From contig OZ018321.1 of NCBI GenBank assembly GCA_963969495.1, positions 65,175,035 through 65,239,034 of the forward strand: DNA of 64,000 bases. Direction: 5' to 3'. The position numbers and the translations under genes were made by a program. Source of the stretch: Ceratothoa steindachneri. Lineage: Eukaryota > Arthropoda > Malacostraca > Isopoda > Cymothoidae. This document shows, in pieces, positions 31,490 through 42,239 of the stretch (the stretch's first letter is position 1; each line of letters starts with the position of its first letter). A model generated the notes under the pieces. That model was not told the DNA's origin. It made no database searches and saw only the letters and a list, made by a program, of their open reading frames with translations.

Positions 31490-32100
31490 AAAGATTTTGG
31501 TGTGTGATTTTCTCTCGCACTAATCACATCCGCCTATTTCCGGGAGGGTTTCGGTCGTTCGGCGAACAGAAACCCTTTGACCAATCACACCAACCCCAAG
31601 GTCTTCCTTGGGCCGGACGTCTCCAATCGTGCCGCAGCTCCCAACTGAGCAGTACGAGAGCCGCAGTAAGCTGGATCTCTGATTTTTACGACAGGGGTGC
31701 TTGAGGTGTAACTGTCTCCCTACTAAACCCTACTAATAAACTAAAAACGGGCCAGACTTAAGGCGAACAGTAAAGCTAAGTGCCCACGACTTCACCCGAG
31801 ATCTTTAGCTGATCTGGCAACCAGCAAGGCACAAAAGCTCTCTCACCAAAGAGAAGTTGAGCCATTTTCACCAAGTATCAGTCACAAGGTGCTGGTTAGG
31901 CCATTACACGTTAGGAGAAAGTTTCTAAGGGATACCTAGCATTTCTCCATTAATTGTACCCCAAACGCCTGAGATCCCTTCAATCTCAGTCTCTTGCAAC
32001 CTATGAGTGCCCCAAGGCGTTATTTAAAGAGGTTCCAAAGCCTTTCTTCTCATGCGGCATAAGGTAGCTGGTGAGGCCCTTATTACTAAACAACTTATGT
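31490..32100 (-). other. CR1-like 5' UTR sequence of copy A
   Basis: Diverged match to 29826-30470, in the same order and orientation: GACCAATCACACCAACCCCAAGG (31580), CCCCAAACGCCTGAGATCCC (31960), TTCCAAAGCCTTTCTTCTCATGCGG (32031). It joins RT C-terminal sequence at about 31485, so copy A lacks ORF1, endonuclease and most of RT: a 5' end fused to a 3' end. Confidence 0.6.
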
Positions 32101-32164
32101 GTAATAGAGATAAATGTTTGTTTTTTCTTGTTGGGTTGTTTTTTTGACAGTTGAAAAACTACTA

Positions 32165-32935
32165 ATGGTGATTTTAGGCGTTTTATTCGTCATTTATGGC
32201 TTCTGTTTGGCTCGGAAAGTACATTTTTTTAAAGGGGTGGAAATGAAATTTAAATAAATCCACCTTGCCTTCTCTTAAGGTGTAAACAATTCCTGATTTT
32301 AAATATTAGCAACACTAATTTTAACCTGATGATAGGGTTTTGAATAGTTTTTGATCCATAAGGTAATTATTTCGAAATGAGCGTTTTCTTCCCAATTCTC
32401 CCCTTTAGTTGTGCAGGATTGCGTCCCTCCACACTCCTCGCTATTTTTAATCATCTAGTATATTAGCAAATCGAAAGCCTAGCATTAGGTTGAATTCAAT
32501 GTTGCCAATATTTGGAATCATCGTTTCTTTTCCCATCAAGTGAAGGTAAGGTGGATTTATTTTAATTTCATTTTAAAACTATCAAGGTGGAGTATCTAAA
32601 ATTATATACTTTTCGCGCCAAACCGAAACCATATATGAAGACTACAATGCCTAAAAAGACAATTAGTACTATTTTTAATACTAAAATATATATTAAATTG
32701 TCCGAGGAATTAGCACGCCATTATTCATCATTCACTAATGATTGCCAAATGGGTTTTTAGTGTTAAATTCGAAACCAGCGTTGTTTGAAATCAGGTCGAA
32801 TTTAGTGTTGTTAATGTTTGAAAATGATGGTTTCCTTTCACATCAAGAGAAGACAAGATGGTCTTATAGTTTCAATTTTAACCCCAACAAAGTGGAGTAT
32901 CTTGAAAATATGTACCTTCCGCCCAAACCGAGACT
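32165..32935. repeat. Three-copy inverted/direct repeat (fold-back arrangement)
   Basis: A unit of about 150-170 bp occurs inverted at 32165-32335 and direct at 32485-32655 and 32785-32935. Shared blocks: ATCAGGT..GAATT..GTGTTGTTAAT, AAGGTGGATTTATTT, GTGGAGTATCT and CAAACCGAAACCATATATGA. A further partial direct copy of the last block is at 33510-33560 (GACCGAAACCATATATGACG). Copies differ by about a fifth of their bases by eye. Could be ends of a non-autonomous DNA transposon; no transposase is present. Confidence 0.6.
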
Positions 32936-34364
32936 TTAAGGGAAAAGGTGTGGGAGGAGAGATAGAGAAAGATTGCCAGTCCCCTCCCCTTCCTGGTCAC
33001 CCTGAGATGACCAGAAAGAGAGGGAAGGATACCAGGCGCCCCAAGCGTTCCCTTCCCCTCCAGAGTCCTGGCAGGACAACCGGAGGACAAGAGGGAGACC
33101 AGGAGAAAGAGGAGGATAGGAGGAGTAGAAGCTAGAACTAGCAAAGTTTGAAATATCGTACTAGACTTGAAATATGACTTATTTGGTCGGTGGCCCTACA
33201 GTTTTACGTGGATTCCGAACCACGGTGTGTATTATATCCTTTTACTATTCATTTTTTTCTATAGTACCTCTGTCTCACAAATACTATGTTAGTCAATTTA
33301 GTCGTTGGAAGATACCTCTTGCGAATAGCGCATCCAGGTGTCTTCCTATTACGCTCTGTATCTGCTCTCCCGGCAGTGAGCAAAAGAGGTCTCCCATGAA
33401 TACTACCAACTATCTGCTATTAAATATGTTGGTGAAGTTATTTATAGACAAATGATCTCTTCTAGGTGGTTGATATCTCGTTGCAATTACGATGTTCGTT
33501 AGTTCCATCAGACCGAAACCATATATGACGAATACAATGTCTAATAATACCATTAGTAATCTTTTTGTCGTGGTATAGCAATTATACCTATTTATATATT
33601 AGGACAATTACATATTAATGGCTTGGTCCGACCAGTTTGGGAGGGGATAATGAGAATGGGGCAGAAATTCGTCCCCTAATGTATGGGTAATAATTATCAA
33701 AATAAGAGTGCAGATTGGCTTAAAGGTTGAATGATGGCCGAGAGTCGTTCAAGGTTATTTAAAGAATGCTACAAAAATAAAGTTTAATAAAACATAAAAA
33801 ATATTAAATATATGCAAAAGAGGTTTAAGTGAGATATGTGATCAAATAAGTAACAGACACATTCAATGCAGCAGAGGATCAAATCTAAGGAATTTGAGCG
33901 GTTAATTACCCGACTCTGATCGGAGTCTTAAAAAGGGGCTACACTAAGTCGAAATACAAATAATAACAATTGATTTGGTAAGACCGGATTTTAAGGAGGT
34001 CCGCGGCGTGGACGTCTTGTACGGGGTAAGAGTCTAAGGAAAGGTAACTCAGGGAGGCGAAGATGCAACAAGGGAATATGTTTTACTTCAGAGTTCTCGA
34101 TGGGGGGGGGGGAGGTACTGGTTCTACCTCAGGATGCTGATGAAGGAGTACTTCCTCTTGATGAGGGAGTACTGGTGAAAATTCAAGGAGGAACGGCCGT
34201 TGTAAGTAGCTGCCAATTGACTCGGGCGATGTCCAGGCCGGAGAGATTCTAGCCGTCGGTACCCGAATAAGCCACGGAATATCCGAATCGAGAACGTAAT
34301 ATGTCTTCGTGCGCGGGCGTGCCGTGTACTCTCCTTAGATTTGAAGTCGCCGGCTTTCGGCTGG
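32936..34364. other. No recognisable gene or repeat
   Basis: Low-complexity purine-rich tract at 32960-33130 and AT-rich sequence beyond. Open frames below 110 codons without motifs. Apart from the partial repeat at 33510-33560 I see nothing to annotate. Confidence 0.45.
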
Positions 34365-34475
34365 TGGAAGGGGGGGGGGGGTAAGAAGCGGGTGGAAGGG
34401 TGGAAGGGAGGGGGGGGGGGGTAAGAAGCGGGTGGAAGGGTGGAAGGGAGGGGGGGGGGGGGTAAGAAGCGGGTC
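34365..34475. repeat. G-rich 40-41 bp tandem repeat
   Basis: GTAAGAAGCGGGTGGAAGGG recurs with starts at 34381, 34421 and 34462, each unit ending in a run of 11-13 G. The four or more G-tracts per unit could form G-quadruplexes on the plus strand (inference). The G runs are also places where read errors in the assembly are likely. Confidence 0.85.
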
Positions 34476-34747
34476 GAATAGCTCTTCGGGTTCCTTCTCG
34501 CGACACGAGTATGGGAGAGGAGTGCTTAACTCGAGCCCGGGCGCGGGAAATAGGCCTCGTAAGATAAAGACAGATGGTCTGATAGAGCCACTTTCATCCG
34601 ATTCCTCCCTTGCTTCTCACGCTTTTTGATACATTGTGAAGGCCACGTGGCTCTTCTAAGGGTTCAAGGTGGACCTCCAGATCCTATTCGACTATTCCTC
34701 CGCAGTTTTTTCTACTAAAATCACGACGTAGGTATTCTGAAGTTTCA

Positions 34748-34907
34748 CCAAAATAATTCTAAATACAATAAATGTGAATTACATTTATTTATTGAATAAA
34801 ACGGCAATGTTTGATGGGTAACTAAATATTTTTGGTAAAAATGCTATTTAACGGGTAAACTGTAAAAATTTACATTTTTACTGGTAATATTTATACATGC
34901 CGCTGCA
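34748..34907 (-). repeat. 3' LTR of the Ty3/gypsy element (partial)
   Basis: Starts TGCAGCGGCATG at 34907 and matches 47930-48099 for 160 bp, including CCGTTTTATTCAATAAATAAA and AATGTAATTCACATTTATTGTATT blocks. A polypurine tract CTGGGACGGGG lies just upstream (34910-34922 in minus orientation). It is truncated at 34748, where unrelated sequence begins. Confidence 0.75.
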
Positions 34908-35789
34908 ATACCCCGTCCCAGTGAGGAAGTATTACGGACGAGTTTTAGCTGTAAATGTCATAAGTGCACAATGGCCCGACGATGTCCAGGTGGACATGGT
35001 AAAATCTAGCCTCAGGGGCCAAAGATTAGCCCGGTAGCAAATGGACGTGTTGCGAAAGCTTGCACTTCTGACACTGAAAAAAACAACGAGTCTACTGAAG
35101 GATAATATTGTTCATCGACAGCGAAATGTAAAATCGAGAGACAATTCGGAGAGTCATGCGTATGCCTGGTTAGTAGAGGCCGTGTAATTAGCCAAAATAT
35201 TCCGACGGAGGAAGGAAAGCATATGAATTCGAACACTGTCGGTCGAAACATCACACCAAAGGGAAACACTGAACTCTGGATAAGTTACCAGTTTGAATGA
35301 AAGGGAATGCTGAGACGGGGCTTTAATGAGTGAACTCAGTTCTGGATGACTGGCTTGTTTTTTTGACGAATCTTCTGATCAAGCTAAGGGCGATCAACAG
35401 AAGCAATGACATTCTGGTAAAAGAATCGGCTGCTACATTGTCGGTGCCGTGGATGTGGTGAATGTTGGAAGTAAACAGATATATGAATTCTATATGGCCA
35501 AGAGCAGGGAGGTGGGGGGGGGGATGCTTGGTGGAATTCGAGCGGAACATAAATGCCAAAGCAAAATGATCTATTAGGATGTGAAATTCTCTTCATTCGA
35601 CGAAGTGACGATAGTGGCGAAGGCCGAGATAAATGGAAAGTAGTTCTCTTCCAAAGGCACTGTACCATTTATTGTCGACGCTCTGCTGCAAGACTACGCA
35701 GATGGCCAAATCTAATGCATCTGTCACTGTAAAGGCAAACGCGGAACTCAGTTCACGTGGCCCTTTATAACTTTAGTAAACTAACAAGG
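34908..35789 (-). pseudogene. Ty3/gypsy RNase H end and integrase N-terminal fragment
   Basis: RNase H: TVTDALDLAICVVLQQ (near 35720; DASDVAVGAVLQQ-like) and HIDHFALAFMF-type segment near 35560, then YLFTSNIHHIHGTDNVAADSFTRM (35400-35475; landmarks IHHIHGTDNVAAD). Integrase: after a gap the frame gives ARFYHVHLDIVGPL near 35000-35035, the start of the catalytic core with its first Asp. The rest of the core is missing; the polypurine tract follows within 80 bp, so a deletion removed the other catalytic residues. Confidence 0.8.
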
Positions 35790-36770
35790 TCGCCAGAATT
35801 TTTATTCAGAAGGAAAACCAAGTTTGCTTCGAGGAGGACAAAAGGTCGCACCACTAGGCTACACTATGTAGGTTACGGTTGGTTACCAGGTGGGGCCTTG
35901 AGTATTAGCAAGGGATAGAGAAAAACAAGCAAAATTCTAATCTTATAATTCAAAGAGAAATCCTTTATCATAAATACAAAATCTATATTTGGTAAACACA
36001 AAAATATGATTTATAATAACTTAAAGTCCTCTCAGCCACAAACGACCCAAGTCGTTATATAAAAGTGGTGGACGCTTACGAAGAATTCACGTCGTATTAA
36101 TTAAGGGGGAAACAATAGACTTCACTCCTCGAGTACGAGGTACACATGGAATAACCCCACCCTATTACGCCCTTTACTACGATGCGGAGGGATACTCGAG
36201 ACTTACTCGGAGGCCTAGTAAGGGCACAAGATGAAAGAAATATTTCAAAATACCTGATACTGGAGCAGTGGAGGGACACCTCTGATGAGGGTAATCCAAC
36301 GCAGGAAGAATCCACGGATGGCGACGGCAGAGGTGGTGATAGATCTCGGTGACGAGGGATTCCGAAGTTGGTACGGCCGACGGACCGGCGTACCACAAGG
36401 GGATAATCTTGAGTGACACAAAAAGTAGGTGAGGGGAAGGGATGGAAGAGGCAAAACGAGCCCACGGTTTTCAGACTTCCCGAATGGAGAACTGTCAACG
36501 TCCAAGATTAGTAGCACTCGTACAGCAGGTCAGCGTCAAACTAGCAGGAGATAGAGCAAGGGTCCTCGCCGTACGGACCTGAACGGGTTCTTTCCCTCTC
36601 GAGAGAAGGAAGAGTCCTTTTATATGGGTGCTGTGACGTAATAGCCTTATGCGCGCGTCACTTTTCTGGAATAATAATCGAGCGCGCGCGTGGGGCGTCG
36701 ATCAACGGGCAGGGCTAGAGACGAGAAAATAACTTCAAAATGGCCTCTAAACTTTGTCGCCCTTACAGTC
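35790..36770 (-). mobile_element. LTR-like insert with TATA box and CRE-like site
   Basis: About 1 kb interrupts the gypsy reading frame between RT and RNase H. On the minus strand it starts TGTAAGGGCGACAAAG (36765), has TTACGTCA (36634-36641), TATATAAAAGG (36616-36625), and near its end AATAAAAATTC (35805) then TGGCGACCTTG (35795). TG start, promoter in the first third, AATAAA near the end and a TGG sequence like a primer-binding site suggest a solo LTR or LTR plus PBS. No second LTR or target duplication was confirmed. It has frames up to 133 codons without motifs. Confidence 0.45.
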
Positions 36771-38530
36771 ACTATACACGTTTGAGCATCAGAAACAGGA
36801 CTATGAAGACGGGCGTCTTATTTCCATGCCTAGTTGCGAAATCAGTCCACTTAACAAAGGTTGTGACGCCTTTTCTCTACAGATGGCAGGGAGCCGTTGA
36901 AGGGCTTTAGAATAGCTGCAGTCCTTGATAAACCTGTAGTAAAGATTGACCATACCAAAGAACTGACGGAGCTTGCGTTGAGAGTTAGAGTGTGGAAAAG
37001 CAGGAATGGATACTGTCTTCTCTGCAATAGGACTAACCCCGTTTGCTCTAATATGGTGCCCAAGGAAGTCAAGTTTCGAGACATTAAAAAGCCATCTTCT
37101 CGAAGGCGGGAAAGCACAGATTCAAAATGAAGCTGGTGCTAGATTCCTAAGAGCTTATGCAAGTAAGAGACCGAAGTGAGGTGTCCTTATTCACGAGGGA
37201 GTTCTTGCTAAGGTTGACAGAAAGCTTGAAGTGCCGGAGGAAATCAGCGCCTAAGATAGGGCTGTAGATCGGTGTGACGAGGAAGACTTACCTAACATTT
37301 CGAAGGAGAACAAGAGAAGTGTCTTTAGCTGTGTGCCACTAGCAGAGATCTTTGTTCCATTTGCTGCAAAAAGTTACTGGAAATAGGCTGACTTCAGCAC
37401 CAGTCTCGATTTTGAAAAGTGAGTTTCGTCAAAGGGTCTGTGATACGGAGCCGCTTGGAGCCTGAGTGCCGGACGGGTGGCGTTCGGAACGACCGGCAGC
37501 CTAATTTTCCGATTTGTGTTGAGAGGGAAAAAGGCATTTTCGAGCGTTTCGACCAAACTCCGCATACTAATCACAAATTGAAGAGCTTGATCGTTACTTC
37601 GAACGTTATTTCAACCGGGATCGAGACAAAGCCTTTTCAGGATAGTCTTAACGAGGCGCGTTAGCTCCTCAATTTGTGATTCTAGCTGTGTGATTCGTTT
37701 AACCGAAAGACTGGAGACTGAAACCACTTGCGGGAAGGAGGCTTCCACAATTAGATCAGCCGTGTCGGCCACTTTTTCCATGCTTGGAATGGAATCAATC
37801 GCGGTGAGGATGCTTTGCTTGGAGTTAGGGCTTTTATTGCAGTGAGCTGGCGGAAGCGGGGCTTGTTGAAGGCAGTCGCTTGTGCACCAAGAAAAAGCTG
37901 CTGCTATATGTGACGAACCAACTATGAAGGCTTCCGATTGCCAAGGTCTTCTTGAGAGACAAGTTGTTTCAGGCGCTGCGATTCCGAGGCAGCCGTTCTT
38001 GAGATAAGGGCGGTTTTCAATTGTTCATAAGCCGACGAAGTGTAGGCCGAAGAAACTAGGACGTCCCTTAACAACGTGATAATCGACGATGGTTTCGAGC
38101 TGACTATGTAGTAAAACTTTGTCTTGCAGGCTAAAATTTTCGCTATATTGAATTGTGATTCAGCCTAGATCAACCACAGTGAGCGTCGGAAGACCAAAAA
38201 CAGGCAGCTTGATGCTGACGTGGGCAACGTAGCAGTCGCCTCAGCCATAGTGTTGGTACTGGCATGGAGATCACCAAGTGTAGGTAACAGGGAGTCAACG
38301 AACTTTAGTTGGGATCGTCGTATTCAGTCTGCTAGGTCCTCTGAAGGCAGCCGAATTTAGAGCGCAAACGTGCTAGTAGCATGCTGTATTTAATTCGCTA
38401 GGTTCTCCTCTAGCATCTGAAGCTTGACGGGCGAATGTGCTAGTAACACCTCGTATTTAATCTTTTAAGCTGTAAGGAAAGGGTAACACTATTTAAGGAA
38501 CTTTATTAAGTCCGTTAAAGGTTGAACCAT
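36771..38530 (-). pseudogene. Ty3/gypsy Gag-protease-RT remnant
   Basis: Protease: KIETGAEVSLFPV (37385-37420; DTGAE-type active site with Glu for Asp, so probably inactive) and PILGADFLRHFKLSV (37205-37250). RT C-terminal half: LREDGF, LDFLGHHIRANGVSP (37050), LRQFFGMVNLYYRF (36935). RT motifs A to C are not visible, so the middle of RT is deleted between about 37140 and 37100. The Gag region 37440-38530 is degraded; ATG at 38530 is followed by a stop after 13 codons. Frameshifts are frequent. Confidence 0.75.
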
Positions 38531-38532
38531 GT

Positions 38533-38548
38533 CACTTCTTGGTCGCCA
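38533..38548 (-). other. Primer-binding site of the Ty3/gypsy element
   Basis: TGGCGACCAAGAAGTG on the minus strand, two bases after the LTR end CTACA (38555-38551). TGG matches the 3' CCA of a tRNA; which tRNA I cannot say. Confidence 0.65.
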
Positions 38549-38550
38549 AT

Positions 38551-38575
38551 TGTAGTGTCTTATAATATTAAAAAG
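38551..38575 (-). repeat. End of the 5' LTR of the Ty3/gypsy element
   Basis: On the minus strand it reads TTTTTAATATTATAAGACACTACA. CTACA pairs with the TGTAG at the LTR start (48099), giving the short inverted ends usual for LTRs. Element F begins immediately upstream; TATTAAAA at 38567-38574 is repeated at 44927-44934 beyond the other end of F. Confidence 0.65.
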
Positions 38576-38835
38576 ATTTTTTCAGAATTTTTTTTTATAG
38601 AGCCCATCTGTCAACTGCCCACTTGGGCATAAGTCGCCGGAAACACGACACAGCCTAGAACTAGGCTACTTTAAAATAAAAATATGAAAACATAACACTG
38701 ATAAAAATGTGAAAACTTAACAATTAGGAAGCAATCTCCGGCATCGGGGGGAGGTACCCCTCTTCCTGGTGCAGGAGGGTGCAACCTACAAAAAAAAACA
38801 ATAACAAACAAAAACAAAACAAAAAATGAATCTTT
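38576..38835 (-). other. I-type 3' tail of element F
   Basis: Hairpin arms at 38610-38616 and 38632-38638 (three mismatches here), CAGCCTAGAACTAGGCTA at 38650-38667, and the block with GCATCGGGGGGAGGTACCCC (38740). Oligo(T) on the plus strand at 38588-38596 is the poly(A) side. Confidence 0.7.
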
Positions 38836-41800
38836 TTAAATAAAGGGGAGAAGCCCGGCCTCCCCCCAAAAGTCAACAAGTCCACAAGTCAATGTGAATA
38901 AATCTGTCCCGACTACAAGGGACAGGCAGTAGCGACCCCGCCCATCCCGGTAGTGGGAAAGGTATCGTGCGCGAAGATCACCCAGACTGGGACATTCGAC
39001 AAGAATGTGCCTAACAGTCTGGGGGACGATGCAGTCGTTGCAATAGTGCACAGGCGAGCGCTCCATCAAATAGCGATGCGTCACACGGGTTTGTATGATT
39101 CGGAGACGACAGAAAGCAACCTGAAGCCGTCTCGGCATTGGGGGATAGGTCCATGGGAACAGTTGCGGCGCAATGGCACGCAACTTTAAGTTCCCTTCAA
39201 CTGTCTCCCATCTTCTTTGCCAAGCAGTCCGAAGAGCTGCCCGTATTCCTGCCATGTAGTTGGTGTGAGGAAGAGCAAAACGCTGGTCACGTCGCAGAGT
39301 CCTCGCGGACTATTTGGCGCCCTCATCGGCGCGCTCATTTCCCGCAACTCCTACATGTCCAGGAACCCAGCAGAAGATAATCTCGACATCTGCCCAGCTC
39401 GCCAAAACCGTCCCTTTACGGATCTCGCGAACCAGGGGATGCGGAGATTCCAATGCCCCGAGAGAGCTCAGGGCGCTTTGTGAGTCGCTATAGATCACAA
39501 TCCGGTCTCCGAACCGGGCACGTCACGTAATCTCTCGTACCGAGTGGTGTATTGCCACCAGCTCGGCCGTGAAGACAGACTCAGCGCCTGGTAGAGCCCC
39601 GCTGACTTCAAACAGAGGGGATACGGCGTGAAAGCCGACCCTCTCTTGGGACTTGGAGCCATCCGTATACACTGCCACGGTTCCAGCGTGACACGATGTG
39701 TGCTCCAAAAAGGTCGAACGCAATACTCTTAGCGCAGTACAAGCTTTGGGAGCAGAGGCATGGCGACAAATAGCCAAATGTGGTACCCTCCAAGGTGGCG
39801 TCCTGGGCAGAACCAGGGGTGCCACCAGCTCGAGAGCTATATCTACCTCTCGAAGGAGTTTCCTGGCCCTAAACCCAAAGGGCTTAGGGTATGACTGACG
39901 TCTCTCGGCGGCATAGGCACCATCGAGATCAGCTGCGGATGCAGTGAGAGCGTACAGGCGAGTGATGCACTGCACGCGGCGCAGATCGAGTGGCATCTCC
40001 CCAGCGTCGACCAGCAGGCTCTCAATGGGGAAAGTGCGAAAGGCACCAGTTGCAAGGCCAAGGCCGGTGTGGTGGATCGAATCCACTTTCTGCAATAAAT
40101 GCTCGGCTGTGGATGCATAAAACTCGCATCCGTATTTGAGTTTCAAACAAACAAAGGATCGATAAAAAAGTAGGGCAGTAGCCCTTTCAGCGCCCCAAGC
40201 GCTGAACGTGACGGAACGGATAATGTCCATGGCGCGAGTACAAGATACCCTAAGGCTGCGAATATAAGCCTCCAAGGTGAAGCGTCGGTAAAATACTAGA
40301 CCAAGGAAACGAGGCGATTCCACCACATCCAGTCGCACCCCATTCAAAAATCAGATCTGGGTCTGGGTGAACTTGTAGATGGTGGCAGAAGTGCACCACC
40401 TTGGTCTTGGCTTAAGAAAACCAAAACCTGTGCGCTTCGGCATAGCGAGAGACGCGGCTTAATTCATGTTGGAGTCCGCACTCCAGAGTTGGCATCTGGG
40501 ACGCGTTAAAAGAGATCGAAAGGTCGTCCAAGTAGAACGTAGCCAGAACATCTCCCGGCAGCAACGAGGTGATGCCGTTGATGCTCAGGGCAAAGAGTGC
40601 GACATTAAGGACTCATCCTTGGCGGACACCCTTTTCCTGCTCCTTTGGGCCGGAGAGGGCTCTTCCCGTATGCGGAATCGACGATCTCGCAAAAATTCAG
40701 ATATAAACATTGGTAGGCGTCCCATCGCTCCAATCGTGTGGAGAGTCTCCATGATACCATATCGCCATACGGTATCATAGGCCTTCGCCAGGAGTCTGGT
40801 AGAAGACCTTCCACACAGATCCTGTTAAACAAATCTAACAGAAAGGCCATGCCCCACTCACCCAGGTGTTGAAGCATGGCGTACGGGACATCGTGCGGAC
40901 CAAGGGGGGTTTCCGCGCACGAAGCGAGAGCATAGTGCAACTCATTCACAGTAAACTTGTCTTTAAAGGGTTCTCCGCCTCTGTAGGTAAAGTATAGCCG
41001 GCGGCCTTCCGCGAAATCACGACGTGCATTAAATGCTGGCGGAGCAGCATCCCGACTAGAGAATGCGGAAAAAGTTGTCGCTAAGGATTCCGTCACGAAA
41101 GCGGGGTCCGAGATTGCGGTCCCATTCTTCTTGAGAACGGGAAGGGAGCCCTGCGAGAACTTGCCCCTAATCCTTTTGACCTGCTTCCAGACCGATGGTA
41201 GAGGGTTCTTTCCCGTTAATTGAAGACACGTATGCCCGCCAAGAAGAACGGCGGGCGTGCTTCGAAATATACCGGAACCTAGCCCTAGCCCGACGAAATT
41301 CAGCGACAGTGAAATCGTTCGGGCGGTGCTTATAGCGCATGTAGGCATAACGCTTCTCTTTGAGGGCCGTCTCACACTCCGTCGACCACCATGGGATTGG
41401 TCGGCGTGCAAAACGGCCAGACGTCCTAGGAATAGTAGTCAGGCCTACGGCGATGAGGTTGCTGGAGAAGAACTCAACGGCCTCATCTACCGACCTAAAC
41501 TCCTCGACTGAGATAGAGAATTCAGTCATTTCCTGTAATGCAGGACACCGCGCCCGTTCCAAGCACCACTGTGTAGGATCGTAGGCGGCAGTTGCCCTGA
41601 AAATGATATTTAAATGGGAAAGTGATCACTACCATGGAGGTCATCGATCACCTCCCAATCAAAATCAGGCTGTGCACAAAGATAGATCAAGGCAAGAAAA
41701 TGAAGCGGTTCTCGGGGAGTGAGGCGTAAACTCATCCATGTTTAGGACACACATCTCAAGCTCTTCGATCAGATCGGAAAGGACTTGTCCCTTGGGATTT

Positions 41801-42231
41801 ATTGAGTAATCTACTCAGAGAGAATGCCTGCCGTTCAGATCTCTAAGCAAGAGAAAGGGCCTCGGCAACCGTGCCACGACGTGGCGGAAGTCCGCCGAGT
41901 CGAAGTCAGCTGACGGTGGAATGTACGCAGAAATGATATACCTCCTATCCAGGTGCAGCTGCACAGCCACTGCGTGAAAGGAGGTACCTAAAGAGAAAGG
42001 AAGAACGGAGACATCATGCCGGGTGTAAACCGCGCATCCGCCAGCCCAGCCAGCCCGTGGTGGTGGGGTCGCAAGACCCTTATACCCCGGGAGGGAGGGC
42101 AGGGGGCACGCGCCTAGCATGGTTTCCTGCAAAAAGATAGCGAACGGGGAACGGGACGAGACGAGCCTCCGCAGCTCCTCCCAGTTGGCGTGGAGTCCAC
42201 GGTTTTTTAATTGAAGGAATATACCCTCCAT
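38836..42231 (-). pseudogene. I-type LINE ORF2 (EN-RT-RNase H), element F
   Basis: ATG at 42231 (MEGIFLQ; the WNCRGL motif of other copies is altered). Endonuclease in 41815-42231. Linker at 41167-41562 (KRYAYMRYKHRPNDFTVAEF). RT: segment 40605-41411 has GLLPDSW at about residues 186-192 joined to RPMIPYG, a deletion of about 280 bp relative to 12030-12312; motif A is lost. RT end and RNase H: 39523-40347 with VYTDGSKSQERVGFHA and FTAELVAIHHSV; 39310-39498 with YSDSQSALSSL, WVPGHVGVAGNERADEGAK, so all four RNase H acids are present. C-terminus 38836-39255: HYCNDCIVPQTVRHILVEC (CCHC). Ends GLLPFI. Confidence 0.87.
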
Positions 42232-42239
42232 GCCTAGCT

